A stretch of 64,000 nucleotides of DNA from JAJFJD01 sp965228695 (GCA_965228695.1 CBDDIB010000002.1:124001-188000); one strand, 5' to 3'; counted from the stretch's first letter, positions 9,174-19,400 are shown. Numbers and translations: made by a program. The notes: a model not told the origin generated them from the sequence alone.

Positions 9174-10388
9174 ATGGACCGTGATCGCCTGAACTTTCTG
9201 TTCCTGAACATCGGACATTTTTTGGATCACCTGTTCATATTGATCTTTGCGACGGTCGCAGCGCTGCGCCTCGCGACTGAATGGAACATGACCTATGCGG
9301 AGCTCATTCCGTATGCCACGCCCGGCTTCGTCGCCTTCGGAGCCTGCGCCATCCCGGCCGGCTGGCTCGCAGACAAATGGAGCCGCGAAGGCATGATGAC
9401 GATCTTCTTCATCGGCATCGGGGTCTGCTCGATGCTGACCGCGCTTGCGGAAACCCCACTGCAGATTGCCGGCAGTCTTCTCGGTATCGGCGTGTTCGGC
9501 GCGATCTATCACCCGGTTGGGCTCGCCATGGTCGTGCACGGCCGCGAGAAGACCGGCGTCCCGCTCGCCATCAATGGCATTTTCGGCAACTTGGGTGTCG
9601 CATCGGCCGCCTTACTCACCGGCTATCTGATCGATGTGATGGATTGGCGCGCAGCCTTCGTCCTGCCGGGCATACTTTCCGTCGCGATCGGCATCGCCTA
9701 TGGAATATTCGTCCATTCCGGCCGCCATGTCCGCGCTGCCGACCACGCCAGTGGCGCAGCCGCAAAGAAGGCGGCCGTCGGCACCATGTCCATTGACCGG
9801 TCCACCCTGATGCGCGTTTTCGCCATCATTTTCTTCTCGACCGCGATCGGCGGGTTGATCTTCCAGAGCACCACCTTCGCGCTGCCGAAAGTGTTCGACG
9901 AGCGGCTCACCGACCTTGCCAGCACGGCAACGGCGGTCGGGTCCTACGCCTTTATCGTCTTCGCCGCCGCCGCCTTCGCCCAACTGGTCGTGGGCTTCAT
10001 GGTGGACCGCTATTCGGTCCGCATGGTCTTCGCCGTGGTGGCTGGCCTGCAAGCGGTGTTCTTTGCGGTCATGGTGCAGCTTTCGGGCGTCGCAGCACTC
10101 TTGGTATCGCTCGGTTTCATGCTGGTCGTGTTCGGGCAGATCCCGATCAACGACGTGCTGGTTGGCCGCATCACGCGCAGCGAATGGCGCAGCCGCGTCT
10201 TTGCATTGCGCTATATCGTGACTTTCTCGGTCGCGGCGACCGCAGTTCCGATGATCGCAGGCATCCATTCGACGTGGGGCTTCAGCATGCTGTTCATCGT
10301 GATGGCCGTCGCCGCGACGTTGATCTTCTTGGCGGTGTTGATGCTGCCGAGCACGGCCGCCGTCACCGGCACCGCGCCCGCCGAATAG
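9174..10388 (+). CDS. MFS transporter
   Basis: This roughly 404-residue, 12-helix transporter of the major facilitator superfamily has conserved GWLADKWSREG after helix 2, a GIFGAIYHPVGLAMV helix and a DRYSVR loop in the second half. I chose the ATG at 9174 (MDRDRLNFLFLNIGHFLDH) because the mature family N-terminus begins there; an in-frame ATG at 9153 would add seven residues. A TTGACG hexamer at 9113-9118 could serve as its -35. It is divergent from the araC gene, a frequent regulator-target arrangement. Substrate unknown. Confidence 0.88.
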   Translation: MDRDRLNFLFLNIGHFLDHLFILIFATVAALRLATEWNMTYAELIPYATPGFVAFGACAIPAGWLADKWSREGMMTIFFIGIGVCSMLTALAETPLQIAGSLLGIGVFGAIYHPVGLAMVVHGREKTGVPLAINGIFGNLGVASAALLTGYLIDVMDWRAAFVLPGILSVAIGIAYGIFVHSGRHVRAADHASGAAAKKAAVGTMSIDRSTLMRVFAIIFFSTAIGGLIFQSTTFALPKVFDERLTDLASTATAVGSYAFIVFAAAAFAQLVVGFMVDRYSVRMVFAVVAGLQAVFFAVMVQLSGVAALLVSLGFMLVVFGQIPINDVLVGRITRSEWRSRVFALRYIVTFSVAATAVPMIAGIHSTWGFSMLFIVMAVAATLIFLAVLMLPSTAAVTGTAPAE

Positions 10389-10403
10389 ATACGGCGGGGC
10401 GAA

Positions 10404-11210
10404 TCACGCTGGACCGGTCAACCGGTCCAGGCGCAGTCGGTGGCGGGAATCGGTCAGCCGCATGACCCCGCCCAGCACCGCGGCCAGCACGCCGAGGCCG
10501 GTGCCGCCGGCGATCAGGAAGCTGATCATCAGTTGATATTTGACCGCATCGACCGGGTCGATGCCGGCTAAAATTTGTCCGGTCATCATCCCCGGCAGCG
10601 ACACGATTCCCGCCGCCGCCATCGAGTTGACGATCGGGATGAAGGCATTGCGCAGCGTGCTTCGGGTGATCGTACGGAACGCCTCGGAGCGGGAATGCCC
10701 AAGCGCGAGCCGCGTCTCGATCGCCACGCGCTCGCGGGCGGCGCTGCGGGTCAGCGTGTCGAGCCCCAAACTGACGCCGGTCATCGCGTTGCCAAGGATC
10801 ATGCCGAGCATCGGAATCGCGTAGCGCGGGTCGAACCAGGGGTCGGGCCGGACCTGCGTGGTCAATGCGAAGATGGTCACGAGGAAGGAGGCCATCAGCA
10901 TGCTGGTGGTGCCGAGCCCGTAGCCCCACCATCCGCTGAACCGGCGTTCCTGCCGCGCCAACGCCTCGCGTCCGGCGAACAGCAGCATCAGGATGGCCGC
11001 CACCAAGGTCCAGACCGGCGACGCCGATTCGAACAGCCAGCGCAGGATGAACCCGATCAGCGTCAACTGAACCGCCATGCGCAACCCGGCGAACAGCAAG
11101 CGGTATTCGAGACCGAGCCGAAAGGCGAGCGAAAGCGCCGCGTTGCTCAAGACCAGCGTCGCCGCCAGCGCCACCTCGCCATAGCCGAGCGCGATAAAGT
11201 CCGCCGCCAT
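10404..11210 (-). CDS. fetB: ABC transporter permease, FetB/UPF0014 family
   Basis: This 268-residue permease has about six to seven transmembrane helices and the conserved family core around FAGLRMAVQLTLIGFIL, ending in the GMMTGQILAG and YQLMISFL segments of UPF0014 (FetB/YbbM). In E. coli FetAB exports iron and helps resist oxidative stress; the same role is inferred. The start codon overlaps the stop of fetA as ATGA. A near-perfect hairpin (10409-10430) spans its last codons. Confidence 0.87.
   Translation of the reverse strand: MAADFIALGYGEVALAATLVLSNAALSLAFRLGLEYRLLFAGLRMAVQLTLIGFILRWLFESASPVWTLVAAILMLLFAGREALARQERRFSGWWGYGLGTTSMLMASFLVTIFALTTQVRPDPWFDPRYAIPMLGMILGNAMTGVSLGLDTLTRSAARERVAIETRLALGHSRSEAFRTITRSTLRNAFIPIVNSMAAAGIVSLPGMMTGQILAGIDPVDAVKYQLMISFLIAGGTGLGVLAAVLGGVMRLTDSRHRLRLDRLTGPA
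10409..10430. terminator. Possible hairpin between convergent genes
   Basis: A 10-base inverted repeat, CTGGACCGGT and ACCGGTCCAG, separated by two bases, lies 20 bp after the MFS stop (10388) and inside the last codons of fetB. It would form a strong hairpin on either strand, but no T-run follows, so intrinsic termination is doubtful. Confidence 0.3.
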
Positions 11211-11800
11211 CAGACCCCCGTCACGCGGCCATTGTCGATTCGGAGCCGCGCCTGCGCCAGCCGGTCGGCCTGGGCCGCGTCATGCGTGACCATGAGAATT
11301 CCGACGCCACCCGCCAACTGCGCCCGCAGTTCGGTTTCCACCGCCACGGTCGCGTCCGGGTCCAAGCCCGAGGTCGGCTCATCGAGGAGCAAGACGTGTG
11401 GCGATTGGACCAGCGCGCGGGCCAGGGCGAGGCGTTGTCGCTCGCCGGTCGACAGCCGGGTGATCGGCCAGTCACCGCAACCCGTGGGCAGCAGGAAACG
11501 CTCGATCAGCGGCAGGGCCTCCCGCCACGCGCGGAAATGCGGTGCGACCGTCTCGTCCCACCAACCGGCTTCCGCCGGTACATAGGTGACCTTGGCGCGC
11601 CAGTCGGGCGCCGGCATCGAATTGCGGGAGACGCCGTCCAGCAGCACCTCGCCATCCGCCGGGTCCAGGTCGGCGATGGCGCGCAACAGGAGTGTCTTAC
11701 CGGCGCCGGACGGGCCGGTCACCGCGATACACTGTCCGGAGGCGAGATCCACATCGGCCGGGCCCAGCGCCAGACGCGCCAGGCCACGGACCGTCAACAC
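11210..11800 (-). CDS. fetA: ABC transporter ATP-binding protein, FetA-like
   Basis: This is the ATPase partner of FetB. Walker A is GPSGAGKT at residues 29-36, the signature region is LSTGERQRLALARAL, and Walker B is VLLLDEPTSGLD, followed by the MVTHD switch histidine. At 196 residues it is slightly short for the family but no core motif is missing. It lies 16 bp after the dinB-like gene and overlaps fetB by one base in an ATGA junction, which marks an operon. Iron export is the inferred role. Confidence 0.87.
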   Translation of the reverse strand: MLTVRGLARLALGPADVDLASGQCIAVTGPSGAGKTLLLRAIADLDPADGEVLLDGVSRNSMPAPDWRAKVTYVPAEAGWWDETVAPHFRAWREALPLIERFLLPTGCGDWPITRLSTGERQRLALARALVQSPHVLLLDEPTSGLDPDATVAVETELRAQLAGGVGILMVTHDAAQADRLAQARLRIDNGRVTGV

Positions 11801-11816
11801 GGAGGCTGTCGGGTCG

Positions 11817-12323
11817 TCACGCCGCCTCCGGCACTTCGCGCACGAAATAAATCATGTCGAGTGGCGGCGGTGCGACCGGGGTCTGGCTCAGCATGTCGTG
11901 CACCTGGCCCCGATGATGCGTCTGATGATTGAAGTAATGCTGCAGGATGACGCCGTGCCGCGTTTCCTGCGGCTGGCCGGATGCATTGGCGTATGTCTTC
12001 ATCTCGTCCAACGTCGCTTCGGTTTGTGCGTCGATATAATCGATGATCACCTGATCCTGCGCCTCGCGCGCGCCACGCAGATCATTGAACGCCGTATACA
12101 GTTCGGTGTCCAGCGGATCGGCGATCAGGTCGCCCACCCCGATGCGCGACAGCCAGATGCGGTCGACCAGCAACAGATGGTTCAGGGTGTGGTGGATCGA
12201 ACCGAAGAAGGCCTGCCGCGGCGCGCGATACTCGGTCTCGTCCAATTGCGCGCAGGCATCGTACAGGCGCTTGTTGGTCCACTGGTTGTAGCGCGCGGCG
12301 CGCTGAAAATACGGCAGCAGCAT
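11817..12323 (-). CDS. DinB family protein (metal-binding four-helix bundle)
   Basis: This 168-residue protein belongs to the DinB/YfiT-like putative metalloenzyme superfamily. The family's three-histidine site is visible: IHHTLNHLLLVDRIW at about residues 43-57 and FNHQTHHRGQVHDML near residue 140. Some relatives are thiol (bacillithiol or mycothiol) transferases, but the substrate here is unknown. It is first in a likely operon with fetA and fetB and is divergent from a LysR regulator, so a stress or metal-linked role is a reasonable inference. Confidence 0.85.
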   Translation of the reverse strand: MLLPYFQRAARYNQWTNKRLYDACAQLDETEYRAPRQAFFGSIHHTLNHLLLVDRIWLSRIGVGDLIADPLDTELYTAFNDLRGAREAQDQVIIDYIDAQTEATLDEMKTYANASGQPQETRHGVILQHYFNHQTHHRGQVHDMLSQTPVAPPPLDMIYFVREVPEAA

Positions 12324-12395
12324 ATCCCGTCCTCCTCTGATACGGAGGGAATGCTACCGCGTGGCGGGCACGGATTAAATTGACGATGCCTCAGC

Positions 12396-12468
12396 ATTCG
12401 TTGAATTATTTTCACATAATTCGTTCAACGCCCGCCGAACAAACGGTTCTTTTGCTTCATTCGTTGAA
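12396..12468. promoter_or_regulatory. Dyad and three decamer repeats in the dinB/lysR divergent region
   Basis: The decamer ATTCGTTSAA occurs three times: 12396-12405 and 12459-12468 as ATTCGTTGAA, and 12419-12428 as ATTCGTTCAA. The first two fall in a nested inverted repeat with outer arms CGTTGAA (12399-12405) and TTCAACG (12424-12430) and inner arms GAATTAT and ATAATTC around a 6-bp centre. It lies between divergent dinB and lysR starts, the usual place for a LysR operator, and is AT-rich against a GC-rich background. Confidence 0.5.
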
Positions 12469-12491
12469 ATTTGTTGGATAAACAGGGATCG

Positions 12492-13385
12492 ATGACCGAC
12501 ACGCCGCCGCTGACCGCACTCCGCGCTTTCGAAACCGCCGCCCGGACGGGCAGCGTGCGCCGCGCCGCCGACGCCCTGCATGTCACGCCGTCGGCGATCA
12601 GCCATCAGATTCGCGCGCTGGAGGAGTCCCTCGGCGTGGCGCTGTTCCGCCGGGCGAACCGCCGGCTGATCCTGACCGAAGCGGGACAGGTATTGTTGCC
12701 GGGCCTGACCGAGGGCTTCGAGCGGCTCGGCGACGCGGTCGCCGCCTTGTCGGCCTTCCGGCGGCGCGGCGTCCTGACCGTCAGCATGCTGTCCACCTTC
12801 GCGGTCCGCTGGTTCATCCCGCGGCTCTCCCGGTTCCAGAAACTGCACACGGATATCGAAGTGCGCGTCTCGACGACCATGCGCACGGTCGATTTCGCCC
12901 GCGAGGGAATCGATGCGGCGATCCGCCACGGTCATGGCGATTGGCCGGACCTGCGCAGCGACCGGCTGATCGACGACGATATCGTGCCGGTCTGCGCGCC
13001 GGACCTTGCGGCGGGTGATCCGCCGCTCGACACGCCCAACGACCTGGAACGGCACACACTGCTGACGTCGGACGCCCGCACCGAAGATTGGGAGATCTGG
13101 CTCGCCGGTATCGGTCTCGCCGACCTGCAGCCGGCCCGGCGGATCGCCTTCGACGCCACGCATTTCGCGCTGGACGCGGCACTCGGCGGCGCGGGAGTCG
13201 CCATCGCCGCGCGCGAGCTGGTGGCGGACGACCTGCGGCGGGGCCGGCTGATCACGCCCTTCGAACAGGGGCACCGCCACACGGCGGGCTACTATCTCGT
13301 TTGCCCCACCGATCGCGCGGACGACCCGACGATGGCGACGCTGCGGCGCTGGTTGCTCGACGAAACCGACCGGCCCGCGACCTGA
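12492..13385 (+). CDS. LysR family transcriptional regulator (GcvA-like)
   Basis: This 297-residue regulator has an N-terminal winged helix-turn-helix (LTALRAFETAARTGS, then ALHVTPSAISHQIRALEE) and a C-terminal periplasmic-binding-like effector domain. The LSTFAVRWFIPRLSRF and GIDAAIRHGHGDW segments are characteristic of the GcvA-like branch. The ATG at 12492 was preferred over an in-frame start at 12471, because MTDTPPLTALRAFE fits the family. It is divergent from dinB-fetA-fetB, with a strong dyad in between, so it probably regulates that operon and itself. The effector is unknown. Confidence 0.9.
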   Translation: MTDTPPLTALRAFETAARTGSVRRAADALHVTPSAISHQIRALEESLGVALFRRANRRLILTEAGQVLLPGLTEGFERLGDAVAALSAFRRRGVLTVSMLSTFAVRWFIPRLSRFQKLHTDIEVRVSTTMRTVDFAREGIDAAIRHGHGDWPDLRSDRLIDDDIVPVCAPDLAAGDPPLDTPNDLERHTLLTSDARTEDWEIWLAGIGLADLQPARRIAFDATHFALDAALGGAGVAIAARELVADDLRRGRLITPFEQGHRHTAGYYLVCPTDRADDPTMATLRRWLLDETDRPAT

Positions 13386-13472
13386 CGGTCACACCCGCGC
13401 GAAACATTGCGGACAGCGCGGGAAAAATCTTGCATCCCCTGCTTGAAATGCGTACCACAGCGGTCCAGTTTA

Positions 13473-13497
13473 ATACCGAACCATTTTAGTCCGATAT
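13473..13497. promoter_or_regulatory. IscR type 1-like operator before the SUF operon
   Basis: A 25-bp imperfect palindrome begins ATACC and ends CCGATAT around TTTTAGTC. By hand it matches about 20 of 25 positions of the E. coli type 1 IscR consensus (ATASYYGACT...AGTCRRSTAT). It ends 52 bp before the start of the Rrf2-type regulator gene, suggesting that the regulator, in its Fe-S-loaded form, represses its own operon. Confidence 0.55.
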
Positions 13498-13548
13498 TAA
13501 AGCGGCCTGCCAACCGCGGCAGGGCGCAAATCCGGGGAGTTCCTTCCG

Positions 13549-14010
13549 TTGATTAGATTGAGCCGGATGACCGATTACGGGGTGGTCGTCATGTCGCAGC
13601 TGCACCAGCAGGCAGACATGATGACGGCGCCGGAGCTTACGCAAGCGACCGGCCTGCCGGCGCCGACCGTCAGCAAGCTCCTGAAGCAGCTCGCCAGGGC
13701 CGGCCTGCTCGACTCGCATCGCGGGGTGAACGGCGGCTATACGCTGACCCGGGCGCTGGAAGACGTGACGGCGATGGAGATCATCGAAGCCCTCGACGGG
13801 CCGGTCGCCCTGACCGCCTGTGTGGAAGGCGCAGAGGACGCCTGCAACGTTGAATCGCTCTGCCCGATGAAGGGCGGATGGGACAAGGTGAATGCCGCCG
13901 TCCGCAAAGCGTTGCGCGAGGTCACGCTAGCCGATCTGTGTCCGACCCAGCATTACCCGGCACTTGAGACACCGTTACAAAAGAAGACCGCAACGCGGGG
14001 GAGAGTCTAA
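13549..14010 (+). CDS. Rrf2 family SUF-operon Fe-S regulator (IscR-like)
   Basis: This 153-residue winged-helix repressor of the Rrf2 family starts MIRLSRMTDYGVVVM and has a recognition helix in LPAPTVSKLLKQLARAG. Three cysteines at residues 91, 99 and 105 match the [2Fe-2S] ligand region of IscR-type proteins. The start is a TTG (13549-13551), supported by a GGGGAG ribosome-binding site 9 bp upstream and by family alignment; the first ATG would cut off conserved residues. sufB starts at the very next base after its stop. It is the expected Fe-S-sensing controller of the SUF genes. Confidence 0.93.
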   Translation: MIRLSRMTDYGVVVMSQLHQQADMMTAPELTQATGLPAPTVSKLLKQLARAGLLDSHRGVNGGYTLTRALEDVTAMEIIEALDGPVALTACVEGAEDACNVESLCPMKGGWDKVNAAVRKALREVTLADLCPTQHYPALETPLQKKTATRGRV

Positions 14011-15465
<1,455 letters not shown>

Positions 15466-15546
15466 CCGAGATGAACAGGTTCAACCCTCGAAACGAAAAC
15501 CGCGGGCACATCGGGTCCGGCAGTATGAAAGCACAGGAAATCTAAG

Positions 15547-16299
15547 ATGCTCGAAATCCGCAACCTCCACGCCACGGTCGACGGCAAGGAAATCATCAAG
15601 GGGCTCGATCTGACGATCGGCGCCGGCGAGGTGCACGCCATCATGGGGCCGAACGGCACCGGCAAGAGCACCCTGTCCTATGTCCTGACCGGGCGCGAGG
15701 GCTACGAGGTCACCGAGGGCGAAATCCTCTATCAGGGCGAAAATCTGCTCGATTTGGAAATCGACGAGCGCGCCTGCCGCGGCATCTTCCTGGCCTTCCA
15801 GTACCCGGTGGAAATCCCCGGCGTCGCCGGCACGACATTCCTGAAGACGGCGCTCAACGCGGTGCGCAAATTCCGCGGCGAAGACGACCTGGACGCCATG
15901 CAGTTCCTGAAGCACGTGCGCGAGAAGGCCAAGGCGCTCAAAATCAGCGATGATATGCTGCGCCGCCCGCTCAATGTCGGATTTTCCGGCGGCGAGAAGA
16001 AGCGCAACGAGGCGCTGCAGATGGCCGTGCTCGAACCCACGCTCGCCATCCTCGACGAAACCGATTCCGGCCTCGACATCGACGCCTTGAAGGTGGTCGC
16101 CGACAGCGTCAATGCGATGCGCGATCCGGCACGCAGCATGTTGATCATCACGCATTACCAGCGGCTGCTGAACTATATCGAGCCCGACCACGTGCATGTG
16201 CTGGTCAACGGACGGATCGCCAAGTCCGGCGGCAAGGAACTGGCCGAGCGGCTGGAGGCGAACGGCTATGCCGAATTCCTCGACGCCGAGGCGGCCTGA
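15547..16299 (+). CDS. sufC: Fe-S assembly ATPase SufC
   Basis: This 250-residue ABC-type ATPase drives conformational changes of the SufBCD scaffold in the cytoplasm. Walker A is GPNGTGKS at residues 34-41, the signature is FSGGEKKRNE at about 147-156, and Walker B is LAILDETDSGLD. The SufC-specific GREGYEVTEGEI segment is present. A ribosome-binding site, AGGAAA, lies just before the start. The 81-bp gap from sufB is the longest inside the operon; no hairpin is obvious in it. Confidence 0.98.
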   Translation: MLEIRNLHATVDGKEIIKGLDLTIGAGEVHAIMGPNGTGKSTLSYVLTGREGYEVTEGEILYQGENLLDLEIDERACRGIFLAFQYPVEIPGVAGTTFLKTALNAVRKFRGEDDLDAMQFLKHVREKAKALKISDDMLRRPLNVGFSGGEKKRNEALQMAVLEPTLAILDETDSGLDIDALKVVADSVNAMRDPARSMLIITHYQRLLNYIEPDHVHVLVNGRIAKSGGKELAERLEANGYAEFLDAEAA

Positions 16300-16318
16300 G
16301 GACGGCGGAGCGCTACCG

Positions 16319-17668
16319 ATGGCAGCACGTAAAGAGACACCCCTCGCCTTCGCCGACGCCTTTGCGGCGCTGGAATCCAATCTGCCGGGCAAGTCCGTGC
16401 CCTGGCTGAGCCGGCTGCGGGCGGAAAGCTGGGACCGCTATGCGGCGCTCGGCCTGCCGACCGTCCGGGACGAATCGTGGAAGTTCACCAACCTGAACGC
16501 CTTGCGGCGCGCCGGGGTCGTGCCGGTTCCGGACGGCGTTCCGGCGCTCGACACCGTGCCCCTGGGTGCTGCGCTGTCGATCGACGCACATCTGGCGGTA
16601 CTCGTGAACGGCGTGTTCCGCGCCGATCTCTCCACCCTGCCCGGCGAAGAGACGGGGCTATCGGTGACGAGTTTCGCGGCGGCCGTCGAACAAGACCCGG
16701 GCGCGCTGGAAGGATCGCTCGGCAAACTCGCCGACGGCGACGCCTTGCCGATGGCCGCACTGAACACGGCGCTGGCCGCCGACGGGTTGGTGATTCGTCT
16801 GAAAAAGAGCGCGGAGATCGAGAAGCCGCTGCATATCCTGTCGATCGGCATCGCCGGCGAGACGCCCGTGATGTTCCAGCCGCGCGTTCTGGTGATCGCG
16901 GAAGAAAACAGCAGCGCCTGCATCCTGGAAAGCCATGTGGGCGCCGGCGACGGCGTCTATTTCAGCAACACGGTGGCCGAACTGGACATCGCGCCGCGCG
17001 CGCGGGTGCGGCACTACAAGCTGCAAAACGAGCATCCCGCGGCTTTCCATATCGCCGCCGCCGCGGTATCGCTGGCCGACGGTGCCGCGTATGAGAGTTT
17101 CGTGCTGCAGGTCGGGGGCCGCATCGCCCGCAACGAGATCCAGATTCACATCGGCGGCGAGCGCGCCGAATGCACCATGAACGGCGCCTATCTGTTGCGC
17201 GGCAAGCAACACGCGGACAGCACGACCTTCGTCGATCACGCGGTGCCGAACAGTAATTCGCGCGAATTCTACAAGGGCGTCATCGACGACGCGGCGCGCG
17301 GCGTCTTTCAGGGCAAGATCCTGGTGCGCAAGGATGCGCAGAAAACCGACGGCCAGCAACTGAACAAGGCGCTGCTGCTGTCGCGCAGCGCGGAGATCGA
17401 CAGCAAGCCGGAACTCGAAATCTACGCCGACGATGTCATCTGCAGCCACGGGGCGACCGCCGGCGAGCTGGATACCGAAGCGTTGTTCTACCTGCGCAGC
17501 CGCGGCATCGACGAAGCGTCCGCGCGCGGCCTGCTGATCGAAGCCTTCGTCGGCGAGGCGGTCGAGCAGATCGACCATACGGCATCGAAGGAAGCCTTCC
17601 AAAAGGTCGTGGACGGCTGGCTGCACGAGGGCGCGTTGACACGCGCAAAGGACGGGGAAAGCGCATGA
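16319..17668 (+). CDS. sufD: Fe-S cluster assembly protein SufD
   Basis: SufD (449 residues) is a paralogue of SufB and its partner in the scaffold. The N-terminal part shows the conserved RDESWKFTNLNALRRAG and the C-terminal beta-helix shows KILVRKDAQKTDGQQLNKALLL and the DDVICSHGATAG motif with the conserved Cys-Ser-His, then SRGIDEASARGLLIEAF. The ATG at 16319 is 19 bp after the sufC stop; the open frame upstream of it runs through sufC and is not coding. Its end overlaps the start of sufS by four bases. Confidence 0.97.
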   Translation: MAARKETPLAFADAFAALESNLPGKSVPWLSRLRAESWDRYAALGLPTVRDESWKFTNLNALRRAGVVPVPDGVPALDTVPLGAALSIDAHLAVLVNGVFRADLSTLPGEETGLSVTSFAAAVEQDPGALEGSLGKLADGDALPMAALNTALAADGLVIRLKKSAEIEKPLHILSIGIAGETPVMFQPRVLVIAEENSSACILESHVGAGDGVYFSNTVAELDIAPRARVRHYKLQNEHPAAFHIAAAAVSLADGAAYESFVLQVGGRIARNEIQIHIGGERAECTMNGAYLLRGKQHADSTTFVDHAVPNSNSREFYKGVIDDAARGVFQGKILVRKDAQKTDGQQLNKALLLSRSAEIDSKPELEIYADDVICSHGATAGELDTEALFYLRSRGIDEASARGLLIEAFVGEAVEQIDHTASKEAFQKVVDGWLHEGALTRAKDGESA

Positions 17669-18930
17669 GCACGACCGCTGCGGCGAAAACGGACGGAACC
17701 GGCCTGACGCCGGAATTGGATATCAAGAAGATCCGGGCGGACTTCCCGGCGATGTCCGTGGAGGTCCACGGCAAGCCACTGGTATTTCTCGACAGCGGCG
17801 CGTCGGCACAGAAACCGCGCCAAGTCATCGACACCATGCGCCGCGTCTATGAAAGCGAATACGCGAATGTCCATCGCGGCGCCTATTACCTCAGCGAACG
17901 GGCGACCGCGCTGTATGAAGGCGCCCGCGATACATTGCGCGACTTCCTGAATGCGCGAGACCGCAAGGAAATCATCTTTACCCGCAACGCGACCGAGGCG
18001 ATCAACCTGATCGCCTATGCGTGGGGCCGCAAGACGCTGAAGCCCGGCGACGAGATCGTCATTTCCGAGATGGAGCATCACTCCAACATCGTGCCGTGGC
18101 AGATGCTGCGGGACGAAAAGGATTTGGTCCTCAAAATCGCCCCGGTCAGCGACGACGGCGAGTTCCTGATGGACGCCTTCCGGGAATTGTTGACCGACCG
18201 CACCAAACTGGTCGCGATCACGCATACCTCCAACGTGCTGGGCACGATCACCCCCGCCAAGGAGATCGCCCGGCTGGCTCATGACGCGGGCGCCAAGGTG
18301 CTGTTCGACGGCGCGCAGGCGGCGGTCCACATGCCGGTCGACGTGCAGGATATCGACTGCGATTTCTATGCGATCACCGGCCACAAACTGTATGGCCCCT
18401 CGGGCATCGGCGTGCTCTACGGCAAGCAGGAACTGCTCGACGCCATGCCGCCGTTCATGGGCGGCGGCGACATGATCAGTTCGGTGTCCTTCGAGAAATC
18501 GACCTGGGCGCCGCTTCCGGCAAAGTTCGAGGCGGGCACGCCCGCGATCGTCCAGGCGATCGGTTTGGCCGCCGCGGTGGACTACGTCACCGAAATCGGA
18601 CTTGAGGCCATCGCCGCGCACGAGCATGACCTGCTGAATTACACGACGCAGAAACTGGCCTCGATCGACGATCTGCGGCTGATCGGCACCGCGCCGAACA
18701 AGGCGGCGGTGGTGTCCTTCGAGCTGGGCAAGATCCACGCGCATGACGTCAGCACGATCATCGACCGCGCCGGGGTCGCCATCCGGGCCGGGCATCACTG
18801 CGCCGAACCGTTGATGGACCGGATGGGCGTCCCCGCCACGGCGCGCGCGTCCTTCGGCCTTTACAATACGCGGGAAGACGCCGACATCTTGGTCGAGGCG
18901 CTCGAAACCGTGCAGGAGATATTCGGCTGA
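17665..18930 (+). CDS. sufS: Cysteine desulfurase SufS
   Basis: This 421-residue PLP enzyme removes sulfur from cysteine (EC 2.8.1.7) for cluster assembly. The PLP lysine is K241 in ITGHKLYGPSG, and the catalytic persulfide cysteine is C379 in RAGHHCAEPLM. The short N-terminal extension, rich in Ala and Thr, is normal for the group II enzymes. Start and stop overlap neighbours (ATGA with sufD, TGATG with the sufU-like gene), so translation is coupled. No sufE is present; the SufU-like protein probably accepts the sulfur. Confidence 0.97.
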   Translation: MSTTAAAKTDGTGLTPELDIKKIRADFPAMSVEVHGKPLVFLDSGASAQKPRQVIDTMRRVYESEYANVHRGAYYLSERATALYEGARDTLRDFLNARDRKEIIFTRNATEAINLIAYAWGRKTLKPGDEIVISEMEHHSNIVPWQMLRDEKDLVLKIAPVSDDGEFLMDAFRELLTDRTKLVAITHTSNVLGTITPAKEIARLAHDAGAKVLFDGAQAAVHMPVDVQDIDCDFYAITGHKLYGPSGIGVLYGKQELLDAMPPFMGGGDMISSVSFEKSTWAPLPAKFEAGTPAIVQAIGLAAAVDYVTEIGLEAIAAHEHDLLNYTTQKLASIDDLRLIGTAPNKAAVVSFELGKIHAHDVSTIIDRAGVAIRAGHHCAEPLMDRMGVPATARASFGLYNTREDADILVEALETVQEIFG

Positions 18931-19400
18931 TGCTCGACGAGTTACGCGAACTGTATCAAGAGGTCATCCTCGACCACGGCAAGCAGCCGCGGAACTTCCG
19001 CCGGCCGGACAGCCCGACCAATGAGGCGGCGGGCCGCAATCCGCTGTGCGGCGACCAGCTCGTGATCTATCTCAGCCTGAGCGACGACGGCAAAATCGAA
19101 GACGCCGCCTTCGTCGGCAAGGGCTGCGCGATCTCGATGGCGTCGGCGTCGATGATGACCGAGATCGTCAAGGGCAAGACCGTCGCGGACGCCAAGAAGC
19201 TGTTCGAGAATTTCCATCACATGTGCACCGACGACGACGCCGACGGCTTCGGCGGCGATGACGACGAGGATGTGGAGCGCCTCCAGGTCCTGTCCGGCGT
19301 ACGGCAGTTTCCGGTGCGCGTGAAATGCGCGACCCTGCCCTGGCACACCCTCGCCGCCGCGATCGACGGGGTCGAGGAAATCAGCACGGAGGCGGATTAG
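18930..19400 (+). CDS. sufU: SufU-like / NifU N-terminal domain Fe-S assembly protein
   Basis: This 156-residue IscU-fold protein works as sulfur acceptor or scaffold beside SufS. The three conserved cysteines are C40 (NPLCGD), C66 (GKGCAIS) and C133 (VKCATLPW), with D42 in the first motif. Odd: the region between the second and third cysteines contains a strongly acidic stretch (about residues 101-115, nearly all Asp, Glu or Gly) where the SufU-type insertion lies. The ATG overlaps the sufS stop as TGATG. Its stop overlaps the next GTG start. Confidence 0.93.
   Translation: MLDELRELYQEVILDHGKQPRNFRRPDSPTNEAAGRNPLCGDQLVIYLSLSDDGKIEDAAFVGKGCAISMASASMMTEIVKGKTVADAKKLFENFHHMCTDDDADGFGGDDDEDVERLQVLSGVRQFPVRVKCATLPWHTLAAAIDGVEEISTEAD

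Noticed and set aside
17488..18798. 436-codon minus-strand frame opposite sufS
   Set aside because: Mirror of the sufS coding sequence; no family features.
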